Of a stretch of 64,000 nucleotides of DNA, positions 34,105-43,449 are shown piece by piece. Location of the stretch: the NCBI RefSeq assembly GCF_010975035.1, contig NZ_JAAIUV010000002.1:1-64000 (forward strand). Reading direction: 5' to 3'. Below the pieces are notes generated by a model. That model was not told where the DNA came from. It made no database searches and saw nothing but the letters and a program-made list of their open reading frames with translations. This stretch comes from Neobacillus thermocopriae (GTDB lineage: Bacteria; Bacillota; Bacilli; Bacillales; Cytobacillaceae). Within the stretch, counting starts at the first letter, position 1; each line of letters starts with the position of its first letter. The translations under genes were made by a program, and so were the position numbers.

Positions 34105-35311
34105 TATCACTTATCAAACGGAAAAATAATACCAATACATACAATAAAAGTGAAAAGATGGTAATAATTGGTCCGATTTCAATCATTTGATGATAAAAAT
34201 CCTTTGCCCATATTCCGTCTCCAAATACTGGAATTGAATTGGAGGGTACTTCCTTTTGACTGAGGCGAACATAAATTGGATTCCATAAAACAAAGGTGAA
34301 AATGCTGGCAAAAAAACCTTGCAAAATTCGCCCAATAAAAAATGGTTGAAAACGAATATCGGTTTGTGCAAGGATACTCGCTACTTGGGCTTGTACGCTG
34401 AAACCGCTAAACCCTAAAATAAAACTAGTGATGGCTGCTTGATGAAGAAGGGAAGCATCTTCCACCCGGCTTGTTAATTCACTGCCTAAAGTAATCTCAA
34501 ATAACCCCGAAATAAAGGGAATGCTTAACATTTCAGGAAAGCTGAGTGAGGAAAGTAAAGTCTCTATTAACTTCGCCAATGTCTCGGTAATATGTAAGTG
34601 AAACAGCAATTTGTTCACTACGGAAAAAAGAATGATAAAACCGCCAACCATTAATAATGTTTGAATCGATGAATTTACAGCATCACCAAGAAGCTTACCA
34701 ATGGGTCTATTATCTTTGATTCTTGTTTGATGTAGTACAGCTAATGCTTCACGTATTTTATGTTTTTTTCGGTATTCTCGCATATCTTCCGGGGACTCTT
34801 TGCCATAAAAACGCATAATAATACCTACACAAATATTTCCTAAATAATGAGATGCTGCTAACAATATTCCTAGATGCGTATTATGAAAGAATCCTACGGC
34901 AACAGCTCCAAAGATAAATAAGGGATTAGATGAATTAGTGAAGGTAACAAGTCTTTCTGCTTCTATTCGTGTTAAATGTCCTTCCTGGCGCATTCTTGCG
35001 GTAAATTTTGCACCTGCTGGAAAGCCGGAGGCCATACCCATCGCCCAAACAAAACCTCCCACTCCGGGAACTTTGAATAATGGTCGCATAAACGGCTCTA
35101 ACAAAACGCCTATGAACTTCACTACCCCGAAACCTATTAACATTTCAGAAATAATAAAAAAAGGCAAGAGCGACGGAAATACAACCTTCCACCACATATT
35201 TAGACCACGGATAGAGGCTTCGAATGACTCCTGTGGATACATGATTAGTGAAATGGCTAAAATGGTGCCTGAAAATGCTAATAGAAGTGTTTTAAGTTTT
35301 GAACGAATCAA
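34094..35311 (-). CDS. ylbJ: Sporulation integral membrane protein YlbJ
   Basis: The 405-residue polytopic protein (about eight to nine helices) contains nucleoside-recognition (gate-like) segments, for example FLIFGAVAVGFF and FILGFSGFSVQAQVASIL. In B. subtilis YlbJ is a mother-cell sporulation gene needed for heat-resistant spores; that role is inferred. The start is TTG 35311, seven bases after AAGGAGG. It is monocistronic and divergent from ylbK. Confidence 0.92.
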   Translation of the reverse strand: MIRSKLKTLLLAFSGTILAISLIMYPQESFEASIRGLNMWWKVVFPSLLPFFIISEMLIGFGVVKFIGVLLEPFMRPLFKVPGVGGFVWAMGMASGFPAGAKFTARMRQEGHLTRIEAERLVTFTNSSNPLFIFGAVAVGFFHNTHLGILLAASHYLGNICVGIIMRFYGKESPEDMREYRKKHKIREALAVLHQTRIKDNRPIGKLLGDAVNSSIQTLLMVGGFIILFSVVNKLLFHLHITETLAKLIETLLSSLSFPEMLSIPFISGLFEITLGSELTSRVEDASLLHQAAITSFILGFSGFSVQAQVASILAQTDIRFQPFFIGRILQGFFASIFTFVLWNPIYVRLSQKEVPSNSIPVFGDGIWAKDFYHQMIEIGPIITIFSLLLYVLVLFFRLISDKKS

Positions 35312-35496
35312 TGAAGGGCCTCCTTCCCGGCATATAATAAATACATCTCATTCATTTCAGTGATATAATAGTTTCATTCCTTCAAAACCTTGTCCTCATA
35401 TTAATAAAATATACTCATGGAACCATAGTTTAGACCATGAGATTTTATTGAATGTGATTGACTTGAAGAGATATTGAAAATTAGGAGGTAAAGTCT

Positions 35497-36276
35497 ATGA
35501 AACGGCCAAGGATAGGCTTGGCACTTGGTTCAGGTGGAGCACGTGGGTTCGCTCATTTAGGTGTTATTAAGGTATTAACTGAAGCAGGGATCCCGATCGA
35601 TTTAATTGCTGGAAGCAGTATGGGAGCTTTAGTGGCTAGCTTTTATGGAGCAGGCATTGATCTTGATCGTTTGTATAAATTATCAATGGCATTTAAGCGG
35701 AAATATTTTTTAGACTTTACTGTACCTAAAATGGGCTTTATAGCTGGAAAGAAGATTAAAGAGTTTATTAGAGTTTTCACCCATGGAAAAAACATAGAGG
35801 ATCTGTCTATTCCAATTGGAATAGTAGCTACTGATTTATTATCCGGTGAAAAAGTGGTATTTAGAAAAGGACTTGTAGCTGATGCTGTCAGAGCAAGTAT
35901 TTCAATACCGGGTATTTTTGTTCCTGAAAAGTATGACGGAAGAATGCTTGTAGATGGAGGAGTCGTTGACCGTGTTCCTATTTCAGTAGTCAAAGAAATG
36001 GGGGCAGATATAGTCATTGCTGTCGATGTCTCCATGGTTAAGCGTAATGCCGAAATTTCCTCTATTTATGATGTCATCATGCAAAGCCTAGACATCATGC
36101 AAACCGAGATAAAAAATTATCGGGAAATGGCGGCTAATATAATGATTCGCCCTCCAGTCGAGAAATATAGTTCCAAAGCATTTACCAATATTGAAGAAAT
36201 CATTAAACTTGGTGAGGAGGAAGCAAGGAAAAATCTCGACAAAATTAAACAGGAAATAGAGCATTGGAAAGAGTGA
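35497..36276 (+). CDS. ylbK: Patatin-like phospholipase family protein YlbK
   Basis: The 259-residue protein shows the full patatin catalytic set: oxyanion loop GSGGARG at 11-17, nucleophile S41 in GSSMG and the dyad aspartate D153 in DGG. It has no signal peptide, so it is a cytoplasmic or membrane-associated serine hydrolase, probably a lipid acyl hydrolase of the RssA type. The start ATG 35497 follows TTAGGAGG. The stop lies one base before the ylbL GTG, so the two genes are coupled. Confidence 0.93.
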   Translation: MKRPRIGLALGSGGARGFAHLGVIKVLTEAGIPIDLIAGSSMGALVASFYGAGIDLDRLYKLSMAFKRKYFLDFTVPKMGFIAGKKIKEFIRVFTHGKNIEDLSIPIGIVATDLLSGEKVVFRKGLVADAVRASISIPGIFVPEKYDGRMLVDGGVVDRVPISVVKEMGADIVIAVDVSMVKRNAEISSIYDVIMQSLDIMQTEIKNYREMAANIMIRPPVEKYSSKAFTNIEEIIKLGEEEARKNLDKIKQEIEHWKE

Positions 36277-36277
36277 T

Positions 36278-37306
36278 GTGAATTTGCGGAAAAAGTTCTC
36301 AATTGGTTCCTTAATATTCCTTGTCGTATTATTTATTGGAGGCATGTATTATTCCTTACCATATTATGTTTCAAAGCCGGGGATGGCTAAGGAACTGGCT
36401 CCCATCATCGAGGTAGAAAATGGCCATGGGGAAAAAGGGAGTTTTATGCTTACAACCGTAAGAATGGGAAGGGCTAATATTTATTCCTATTTAGAAGCCA
36501 AGTTTAGAAAATATGAAGAAATCTACCCAATTGAAATGATTTTAAGTGAAGACGAATCAGAAGAGGAATATCAAGTAAGACAGCTTCAATTAATGGCTTC
36601 ATCTAAACTGAATGCCATTGAAGTAGCATATAGAAAAGCAGGGTTGCCAGTTCATTATGAATATAAAGGGATATATGTTATGCAGGTTATTCCCGGAATG
36701 CCTGCTGACGGAAAGCTTAAAGCAGGGGATCGAATTTATCAAATAGATGGACAGGAATTTGTTTCTTCTGAAGAATTTATTAATTATATTAGTCAAAAGG
36801 GTCCGGATGAAAAAGTGACTCTAACTTTTAAAAGATCCAATGAAGAAAAAAAGGTTACGCTATCACTTAAGCCTTTTAAAGATGAGCCAAATAAGGTAGG
36901 AATTGGTATTACTTTAGTTGATGATAAAGATATTGTCGTTGATCCGAAAGTGAAAGTCGATACGGAGCAGATTGGTGGTCCATCTGCTGGATTAATGTTT
37001 GCTTTGGAAATTTATAATCAATTAACGAAAGAAGATTTAACGAAAGGTTATCGCATAGCGGGAACAGGTACAATTGATGTGAAAGGAAAAGTAGGTCCCA
37101 TTGGAGGAATTGAGCAAAAAATAGTAGCAGCTGACAAGGCTGGAGCTGATATCTTTTTTGCTCCAAATGAAGAAGGCTCAAAAGATTCCAATTATCAGGA
37201 GGCCTTAAAAACTGCCCGTGAAATTCAAACAAAAATGAAAATTGTACCAGTTGATACTTTCGAGGAAGCTGTCGCTTATTTGGAAAAACTGGCAGAAAAG
37301 AAATAG
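36278..37306 (+). CDS. ylbL: Membrane-anchored PDZ-Lon protease YlbL
   Basis: The 342-residue protein has an N-terminal membrane anchor (about 8-26), a PDZ domain (about 118-200) and a C-terminal Lon-type protease domain with the Ser-Lys dyad S236 (GGPSAGLM) and K281 (GGIEQKIVAA). In B. subtilis YlbL degrades the division inhibitor YneA after DNA damage. The start is GTG 36278; TTG 36284 is an alternative with slightly better spacing from GAGTGATG. It ends against the convergent tmcAL. Confidence 0.93.
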   Translation: MNLRKKFSIGSLIFLVVLFIGGMYYSLPYYVSKPGMAKELAPIIEVENGHGEKGSFMLTTVRMGRANIYSYLEAKFRKYEEIYPIEMILSEDESEEEYQVRQLQLMASSKLNAIEVAYRKAGLPVHYEYKGIYVMQVIPGMPADGKLKAGDRIYQIDGQEFVSSEEFINYISQKGPDEKVTLTFKRSNEEKKVTLSLKPFKDEPNKVGIGITLVDDKDIVVDPKVKVDTEQIGGPSAGLMFALEIYNQLTKEDLTKGYRIAGTGTIDVKGKVGPIGGIEQKIVAADKAGADIFFAPNEEGSKDSNYQEALKTAREIQTKMKIVPVDTFEEAVAYLEKLAEKK

Positions 37307-37336
37307 GTTGGAATTAGTACCATCCTATTTCTTTAT
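37301..37336. terminator. Terminator shared by ylbL and tmcAL
   Basis: AAATAGGTTGG pairs with CCATCCTATTT with one mismatch. It includes the ylbL stop codon on the left and precedes the end of tmcAL. Confidence 0.75.
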
Positions 37337-38536
37337 GTATATGGGGGGTTCGATGAACTCCTGTTTTAACATTTCTTGCCTTTGTATTCCTCCAAGCCCC
37401 ATAGCATAAATCCTTGCTGCAGTTATATCAAGCGTAATCTCTTTTTCTTTAAAAGAAGATAATTTTGATACAAGAGGGAGTCTAAAGTGTTTTTTCATTT
37501 GATTTAAATAGTCTCTTCCCAAAGTTGTCATCCCTAAGAGCCTTAGATAAGAGGCTTTTTCTGTGAACTTGGTCATCTCTATTTTTTGTGCATTTGTTAA
37601 TATATGAACACATAATCTTTGTAATCTAGTCCAAGTATACCGCTTCGTTTTTACTTTTTGCATAAACTCTTGAAAGCTAGTAGACTGAATCGCTGCTGCT
37701 TTCAATCGATTTTCTAGACCTTCCTCTACCTCATAAATCTCTTGTAATTCTTCATTTGAGGCTTGGATTAGCCGAAATTGTAAATAGTCCCAATAATTTT
37801 CCCAGTTATGGTACATACCATAATGATTCATGTATTCATCAAGAAGTTTTTTTGTTGGTTCTGGTACGTATTGGCTTATTTTTATTTTTTTTTCATCTGA
37901 GAATATTGCCTTGCGAATGCTTGTAGCACTAGCAATTGTTTCAGAGGTGAAATTTTCATCATGGTAATTTGCATTTTTCCTCGCTACTGTCACTGGCTTA
38001 ATTGAACTGTTTTGCCCAATTATTGCTTTTATGTAATGAAAACCAAGTATATTGTTTGGTTTGGATAAATCGAGAAAATTTTCAGAGTTAGGTAGTTGTT
38101 GATAGGATAAAGCTAATGCTTTTGGATAGCTAACACCTTTGTTCATATATTGCTTTATATTATTTTCATAGTTCTCATGTTCGTCATTGAGATAATGAAT
38201 CGTACGATAAAAGGAATCAATATCACCGCTTTCACTACCAAAACATAAATAGTCACATCCAACAGCATCCAAAATAGAGACGGCTCCATTTGCAAAAGTT
38301 TCCGCTTTTTGGACTGCGAATCCGTAAGGTAGCTCAAATACAAGATCTACTCCATTAAGTAAGGCCATTTTTGTCCGGTACCACTTTGAAACTAAAGCAG
38401 GTTCTCCTCTTTGAAGAAAGTTCCCACTCATGACAGCTATTACAATATCTGCATTCGATACTTTGCGGGAAGCTTCCAAATGAAAAGCATGGCCATTATG
38501 GAATGGATTATATTCAACAATAATTCCAACTGCTTT
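37325..38536 (-). CDS. tmcAL: tRNA(Met) cytidine acetate ligase TmcAL (YlbM)
   Basis: The protein of 403 residues belongs to the nucleotidylyltransferase superfamily and carries the HxGH motif in NPFHNGH at about 11-17. In B. subtilis TmcAL activates acetate with ATP and forms N4-acetylcytidine at the wobble position of elongator tRNA-Met. GSESGD and RKNANYHD regions fit the family. The frame opens at 38599, but ATG 38536 follows AAGGAGAAAG and gives the standard start MKAVGIIVEYNPFH. Confidence 0.94.
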   Translation of the reverse strand, partial: KAVGIIVEYNPFHNGHAFHLEASRKVSNADIVIAVMSGNFLQRGEPALVSKWYRTKMALLNGVDLVFELPYGFAVQKAETFANGAVSILDAVGCDYLCFGSESGDIDSFYRTIHYLNDEHENYENNIKQYMNKGVSYPKALALSYQQLPNSENFLDLSKPNNILGFHYIKAIIGQNSSIKPVTVARKNANYHDENFTSETIASATSIRKAIFSDEKKIKISQYVPEPTKKLLDEYMNHYGMYHNWENYWDYLQFRLIQASNEELQEIYEVEEGLENRLKAAAIQSTSFQEFMQKVKTKRYTWTRLQRLCVHILTNAQKIEMTKFTEKASYLRLLGMTTLGRDYLNQMKKHFRLPLVSKLSSFKEKEITLDITAARIYAMGLGGIQRQEMLKQEFIEPPIYIKK

Positions 38537-38708
38537 CATTCGCTTTCTCCTTGCTACATTATAATTATTACCATTATAGCAAAATTTTAAGGAATTCAAT
38601 CGTTGGTTATGTTAAGATGTTATGGATGTTTGTAATTGTTAAGATTGGATACACTAGTATGGAAAAATTTTTAATTTTATTCACCATCATAGGTGTAAAG
38701 AAAAAATA

Positions 38709-38737
38709 TTGACAAAAATATTATCGAAGGCTATAAT
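38709..38737 (+). promoter_or_regulatory. Perfect consensus sigma-A promoter for ylbN-rpmF
   Basis: TTGACA at 38709-38714, a 17-base spacer and TATAAT at 38732-38737 match the consensus at every position. The start site would be near 38744, leaving a leader of only about 20 bases before ylbN. Confidence 0.85.
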
Positions 38738-38764
38738 TACCTTTGTTGCCTTGGGGTGATTCGC

Positions 38765-39295
38765 TTGAAATGGACATTATCACAATTACAAAAATATCGA
38801 AACAAGGAATTCCTAATTGATGACATTGTACGGTTTGATGAGTTAATGCAGGATGATTCCAACATAAGGGATGTATCTCCTATGCATATCACAGGCCGTG
38901 TTGATATCGATCCATCGAAAGTAACTTTTCATCTAAAAATTGATGGGTATCTGATTCTTCCTTGTTCTCGTACATTAGTAGATGTAAAATTTCCGATTAA
39001 TGTCGAAACAACAGAAACATTCCTGTTGCAAGATACTGTTTACGAAACTGATGAGGAAGCACACCAGGTAAAAGGCGATGTGATTGATTTAAAACCAGTC
39101 ATTCGCGAAATACTTTTACTTGAAGTACCTATGCAAGTATTTTGTGATGATGATGTTGTATCTGAAGATGCAGCACCTCAATCAGGCAAGGATTGGGAAG
39201 TCATTCATGAAGAATCGGAGTCTGGTAAAATTGATCCGAGACTTGCAGGACTTGCTAAGTTTTTTGACAAAAATCATTCTTCTTCCGAATCATAA
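38765..39295 (+). CDS. ylbN: DUF177 (YceD-like) protein YlbN
   Basis: The 176-residue acidic protein belongs to the DUF177/YceD family, which nearly always precedes rpmF and is thought to aid ribosome (23S rRNA/L32) assembly. It shows the conserved central DLKPVIREILLLEVPM segment. The start is TTG 38765, giving MKWTLSQLQKYRN; the GTG at 38756 is within the GGGGTGA ribosome binding site. A perfect sigma-A promoter drives it together with rpmF. Confidence 0.92.
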   Translation: MKWTLSQLQKYRNKEFLIDDIVRFDELMQDDSNIRDVSPMHITGRVDIDPSKVTFHLKIDGYLILPCSRTLVDVKFPINVETTETFLLQDTVYETDEEAHQVKGDVIDLKPVIREILLLEVPMQVFCDDDVVSEDAAPQSGKDWEVIHEESESGKIDPRLAGLAKFFDKNHSSSES

Positions 39296-39379
39296 TCGGA
39301 AAATAAAAGAAGCCAAAGTGAAGATCCAGCATACCTGGCCTTCATGACTTTATATTACTCTTTAAGGGAGGTGGGAAGA

Positions 39380-39553
39380 ATGGCTGTACCTTTTAGAAGA
39401 ACTTCTAAAACTGCAAAAAGAAAACGCCGTACTCATTTTAAATTAAACGTACCTGGTATGGTAGAATGCCCTAACTGTGGTGAAATGAAACTAGCTCACC
39501 GCGTATGTAAGGCTTGTGGAACATACAAAGGCAAAGATGTAGTAAACAACTAA
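39380..39553 (+). CDS. rpmF: 50S ribosomal protein L32
   Basis: The 57-residue protein has the standard start [17 protein letters not shown] and two CxxC pairs (CPNC, CKAC), so it is the zinc-binding form. The frame is open from 39344, but ATG 39380 follows AAGGGAGGTGGG. It is cotranscribed with ylbN; a terminator follows. Confidence 0.98.
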   Translation: MAVPFRRTSKTAKRKRRTHFKLNVPGMVECPNCGEMKLAHRVCKACGTYKGKDVVNN

Positions 39554-39566
39554 TAATGGCTAAAAT

Positions 39567-39603
39567 AAAGCGCAAGGAGCATAATGCCCTTGTGCTTTTG
39601 TCA
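39567..39603 (+). terminator. Terminator after rpmF
   Basis: AAGCGCAAGG pairs with CCTTGTGCTT (one G-U) around a 10-base loop, then TTTG. Confidence 0.85.
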
Positions 39604-39647
39604 TTTTGTTGGCATTTACTGATTATATAGACGGGTGGGTGAAAGGA

Positions 39648-40418
39648 TTGTCTTTTTCGATCGAAAAACGAGATAAAGGCTATATATTATTTACGATCAC
39701 AAGAAATGAAAAGCGAAATGCCATTAATTATGAGGTTATGGAAGGGTTATCTGAGGTAATTAAAATGGCAACGGAACCTGGTATAAAAGCCCTTGTTATT
39801 ACCGGTGAGGGGGAGAAAGCATTTTGTTCGGGTGGTGACCTTTCTGTATTTCATCTTCTCAAAACCCAACAAGATGCTTATACAATGTTATCTAAAATGT
39901 CAGAAATACTTTACTCTTTACTCACCTTGCCAATCCCTACTGTTGCACTTATGAATGGGATAGCAGTTGGTGGGGGATGTGAATTAGCTGCTGCATGTGA
40001 TTTTCGATTAGCCAAAAAAGGAATGAAAGCTGGATTTGTTCAAGGAAATCAGGCAATCACTACTGGATGGGGAGGCGGTTCGATTTTGACAGAAAAGTTG
40101 CCTCATTCAGTTGCTATGAAAATGTTAATGGAAGCTGACTTATACCCAGCAGAGTTTTTAAGTAGTGTTGGTTTTATCGATAGGATATATGAAGATGACC
40201 ATATAACAGAATGTGAAAAGTTTCTAGAACAAATCCTTAATAAGGATGTCAGTGTATTACAATCTTATAAAAAATTATGGATACAAAAATGGAAGGCAAG
40301 TGAGCTCCAAAGGAGGATAGAAGAAGAGGTAAGAAATTGCTCCATTCTTTGGAAAAGTGAAGCTCATTTAAACTATGTTAAATCATTTATCAATAAAAAA
40401 TTGGCTGAAAAACAGTAA
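39648..40418 (+). CDS. Enoyl-CoA hydratase/isomerase-family protein with an altered active site
   Basis: The 256-residue crotonase-fold protein shows NEKRNAINYEVME, the oxyanion segment AFCSGGDLSVF and GGGCELAAACDFRLA with the first catalytic-type glutamate. The second glutamate, expected in the FGQPE-type segment, is replaced by Asn (GFVQGNQAI), so simple hydratase activity is doubtful; a hydrolase, isomerase or other crotonase reaction is possible. TTG 39648 follows GGTGGGTGA; the upstream TTG 39606 lacks a site. It is inserted between rpmF and ylbO relative to B. subtilis. Confidence 0.85.
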   Translation: MSFSIEKRDKGYILFTITRNEKRNAINYEVMEGLSEVIKMATEPGIKALVITGEGEKAFCSGGDLSVFHLLKTQQDAYTMLSKMSEILYSLLTLPIPTVALMNGIAVGGGCELAAACDFRLAKKGMKAGFVQGNQAITTGWGGGSILTEKLPHSVAMKMLMEADLYPAEFLSSVGFIDRIYEDDHITECEKFLEQILNKDVSVLQSYKKLWIQKWKASELQRRIEEEVRNCSILWKSEAHLNYVKSFINKKLAEKQ

Positions 40419-40494
40419 TCTTGAAAGTTGATTAAGTCTATCTTTTCTAGTAGATGCATATGTTTTATAAAACACTACTAGGAGGGAGATTCCA

Positions 40495-41118
40495 ATGTCA
40501 CCAACCCGGCAAGATGCATGGACACAAGATGAGGATTTACTGCTTGCAGAAGTGGTGCTAAGACATATTCGAGAGGGTGGAACACAGCTGCAAGCATTCG
40601 AGGAAGTGGGAAAACAACTTTCCAGAACACCTGCAGCTTGTGGCTTTAGATGGAACTCTTTTGTCAGGAAACAATATAAATCAGGAATTGAGCTTGCTAA
40701 GAAACAAAGAAAGGAATTAAAAAAACAAACTGTTCCACAAAAAGATAGCCAAATGAAAGAAACTCAAAATATTGGTGCCGGATCCTCTTATGAAGCTGAG
40801 CAAAGTTCCATTACATTTTCTGCGGTAATTCATTATTTAGAGTATCTCTATAAGAAAGCAAAAGATATTGGAGTACTGGAAGAAGAGAGACAGCGTTTTT
40901 CGGAAAAAATAAAAGAATTAGAAAAGGAAACATACTATTTAGCAGCTGAAAATGAAAGACTTACTAAAAGCTTAAAAGCAATAGAAGAGGATTACCGTTC
41001 CTTACTGGAAATTATGGAACGAGCTCGAAAGATGGTAGTCTTTCAAGATGAGGATCGACAACAAAAAGTAAAATTCCAAATGGATAAAAACGGAAATTTA
41101 GAAAGAGTGGAAAAGTAA
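40495..41118 (+). CDS. gerR: RsfA-family sporulation transcription factor YlbO (GerR)
   Basis: The 207-residue protein has an N-terminal Myb/SANT-like DNA-binding domain (about 5-60, [19 protein letters not shown] then [13 protein letters not shown]) and a C-terminal coiled coil (about 120-180). It matches YlbO/GerR, which in B. subtilis is a mother-cell regulator acting with sigma-E. The start ATG 40495 follows TAGGAGGGAG. CATATGTT at 40456-40463 is a possible sigma-E -10, but the -35 is poor. Confidence 0.9.
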   Translation: MSPTRQDAWTQDEDLLLAEVVLRHIREGGTQLQAFEEVGKQLSRTPAACGFRWNSFVRKQYKSGIELAKKQRKELKKQTVPQKDSQMKETQNIGAGSSYEAEQSSITFSAVIHYLEYLYKKAKDIGVLEEERQRFSEKIKELEKETYYLAAENERLTKSLKAIEEDYRSLLEIMERARKMVVFQDEDRQQKVKFQMDKNGNLERVEK

Positions 41119-41124
41119 TAAGTA

Positions 41125-41155
41125 AAGCGGACATATTTGTCCGCTTAAGTATTTT
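41125..41155 (+). terminator. Terminator after gerR
   Basis: AAGCGGACA pairs with TGTCCGCTT around TATT, followed by AAGTATTTTG. Confidence 0.8.
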
Positions 41156-41172
41156 GATTTTAATCATTGGTA

Positions 41173-41640
41173 TTATTGTGCTTTAACCCCTTCTGGATAC
41201 CATACAAGCGGGTTTTCCCCTCTATCACGTTCCATATCATAATCTACACTCGTAAAGCCCATTTTTTCCCAAAAATCTCGAGATTGGACTCTAGGATTTG
41301 TTTTAATTGGTAAACCAAAACTTTTTGCAAATTCAACTAACATTCTTCCATATCCTCGACCTTGGTAATCAGGAAGTACCTCTAGTTTCCATAATTCTAA
41401 ATAATTTTGTGGTGGATAAAAATAACGGTCATATTTGGCATCGATTTGATATAAACTCATCCTGGCTACCAGCTTATCCCCGAAATAGATTCCATAAAAT
41501 GGTGATTCAATATCATTATCTACCATATTTGCCTCGAGATCTTCCAACATAGAAAGTTCTTGAAGTCCGTATTCTTTAAATTTTTTAAATTCTTCTAGTG
41601 TTTTAAAGTTTATTTTTAGTTTCTCTACTTTTGTCCCCAT
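41173..41640 (-). CDS. ylbP: GNAT-family N-acetyltransferase YlbP
   Basis: The 155-residue protein has the acetyl-CoA-binding motif A pattern VLPDYQGRGYGRMLVEFAKS at about 88-107 and ends RDFWEKMGF.SVDY, typical of GNAT enzymes. Sequence and position match YlbP. The substrate is unknown. ATG 41640 is preceded by GGGAGGA. It is monocistronic on the minus strand, convergent with gerR. Confidence 0.91.
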   Translation of the reverse strand: MGTKVEKLKINFKTLEEFKKFKEYGLQELSMLEDLEANMVDNDIESPFYGIYFGDKLVARMSLYQIDAKYDRYFYPPQNYLELWKLEVLPDYQGRGYGRMLVEFAKSFGLPIKTNPRVQSRDFWEKMGFTSVDYDMERDRGENPLVWYPEGVKAQ

Positions 41641-41868
41641 AATCTTCCTCCCAAATCAAACAATTGTATATCTTGTTGTACTTCTGAATAAAATGAAATA
41701 AATCATTTTTTAAATTTTTCAAATGAATCAATTTAATTATATAACAAAAGTGCAAAAAATTCTTCTATGAAAAAACAGGAAGCGTTTTCATATTTTGCAG
41801 GAAATTTAGACATCGATGTAGAAATATCTAAAATGGAGTAAACATTGGGGTATGAAAGGGGAAATTTG

Positions 41869-43206
41869 GTGCAAAAAATTTTAATTGCTAATCGTGGAGA
41901 AATTGCATTAAGGATTATTCGGACCTGCCGGGAAATGGGAATTGAAACAATTGCTGTTTACTCTGAAGCAGATAAAGATATGCCGTATGTCAAGGAAGCG
42001 ACAAAGGCTGTTTGTATAGGGGAACCACCGGTTAATAAATCTTATTTACAGGCCGAAAAAATTTTAGCCATTGCGAAATCTGAAAAAGTAGATGCGATCC
42101 ACCCGGGCTATGGTTTCTTATCTGAAAATGCAGCATTTGCCAGACAAACAAAAAATGAAGGAATCCTTTTTATTGGACCCGATCCTAATACCATTGAATT
42201 AATGGGAGATAAAATTGCCTCCCGACAAACAATGGAAAAAGCTGGAGTACCGGTAGTGCCAGGAAGTAGTTCAGGAATTAGAACCGTCGAGGAAGCATTA
42301 AACTTAGCAGAGAAAATTGGTTACCCCGTTATGCTAAAAGCAAGTGGAGGCGGCGGTGGTATAGGAATGATTCGTTGCGAAAATGAGCAAGCGCTCGTTA
42401 AGTCATTTGAATCAACCAAATCTCGGGCAAAGGCATATTTTGGTTCAGATGAGGTTTTTATTGAAAAATATATTGCTGATGCTCGACATATTGAGGTTCA
42501 AATATTTGGAGATAGTTATGGAAACATTGTCCATCTATTTGAACGGGACTGTTCCATTCAAAGACGACATCAAAAGGTAATAGAGGAATCTCCTTCACCA
42601 TTTCTTTCTGCTTCTGTGAGGGAGAAAATGTATAACACCGCAATTAAAGCAGCGAAAGCTGTGAACTATTCCAATGCTGGTACCATTGAATTTATTGTGG
42701 ATGAAGATGAAAATTTTTATTTCTTGGAAATGAACACTAGACTGCAGGTAGAACATCCTGTTACAGAGATGGTTACTGGTTTGGATTTAGTAAAATGGCA
42801 AATTCTTGTTGCCAGAGGAGAATCTCTTCCACTGTTACAGGATGAAATTCAATCAACTGGACATTCAATTGAATTTCGCCTATACGCAGAAGACTCTGTC
42901 CGCTTTTTACCGTCACCGGGTAAAATCACAACATTAAATTGGAATCAATTTGATGGGGTTCGAATTGATTCAGGATATGAAGAAGGGGGAACAGTAACTC
43001 CTTTTTATGATCCAATGATTGCTAAATGTATTTTTTACGGAAGCACGAGAAAAGATGCCATTCGTTCAGCAGAAATGTTTTTCAAGAATATTCAAATCGA
43101 AGGAATTAAAACAAATGCACCTCTTTTCTCAACTATTCTTGAAAATGAAGATTTTAGAAATGGTATATACACAACCAACTTTTTAACGAAACAATTAGTG
43201 AAATAA
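41869..43206 (+). CDS. Biotin carboxylase subunit of an acyl-CoA carboxylase
   Basis: The 445-residue ATP-grasp enzyme carboxylates biotin. It shows ANRGEIALRIIRTC at the start, the glycine-rich SGGGGGIGM loop near 160-168, ERDCSIQRRHQKVIEESPSP and FLEMNTRLQVEHPVTEM. Unlike AccC of fatty-acid synthesis it is in an operon with a 70-residue biotin carrier and an acyl-CoA carboxyltransferase, so it serves a catabolic carboxylase. GTG 41869 (seven bases after AGGGG) is preferred over TTG 41866 or the frame-opening TTG 41845. Confidence 0.93.
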   Translation: MQKILIANRGEIALRIIRTCREMGIETIAVYSEADKDMPYVKEATKAVCIGEPPVNKSYLQAEKILAIAKSEKVDAIHPGYGFLSENAAFARQTKNEGILFIGPDPNTIELMGDKIASRQTMEKAGVPVVPGSSSGIRTVEEALNLAEKIGYPVMLKASGGGGGIGMIRCENEQALVKSFESTKSRAKAYFGSDEVFIEKYIADARHIEVQIFGDSYGNIVHLFERDCSIQRRHQKVIEESPSPFLSASVREKMYNTAIKAAKAVNYSNAGTIEFIVDEDENFYFLEMNTRLQVEHPVTEMVTGLDLVKWQILVARGESLPLLQDEIQSTGHSIEFRLYAEDSVRFLPSPGKITTLNWNQFDGVRIDSGYEEGGTVTPFYDPMIAKCIFYGSTRKDAIRSAEMFFKNIQIEGIKTNAPLFSTILENEDFRNGIYTTNFLTKQLVK

Positions 43207-43220
43207 GGAGTGTTACAAAA

Positions 43221-43433
43221 ATGAAAGAAATTACAGCAAGTATGGCAGGAACAGTATTAAATATTTTCGCAAAAGAAGGCGATCAAATAAATCTGGGACA
43301 GGAAGTACTAATGCTTGAATCGATGAAAATGGAAATTCCAATTGAAAGCGGTATCGAAGGGGTAGTAAAAGAAGTAAAAGTCAACATCGGTGATTTTGTT
43401 AACGAAGGCGATGTTTTAATGGTTTTAGGATAA
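43221..43433 (+). CDS. Stand-alone biotin carboxyl carrier protein (70 aa)
   Basis: The 70-residue protein is a bare biotinyl domain with the biotin lysine K36 in ESMKME. It resembles YngHB-type carriers that serve acyl-CoA carboxylases, and lacks the N-terminal extension of AccB. It carries carboxybiotin from the preceding enzyme to the following carboxyltransferase. The start ATG 43221 lies 14 bases after the upstream stop, behind AAGGAGTG. Confidence 0.93.
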   Translation: MKEITASMAGTVLNIFAKEGDQINLGQEVLMLESMKMEIPIESGIEGVVKEVKVNIGDFVNEGDVLMVLG

Positions 43434-43449
43434 GCAAGGAGGAGCTATT

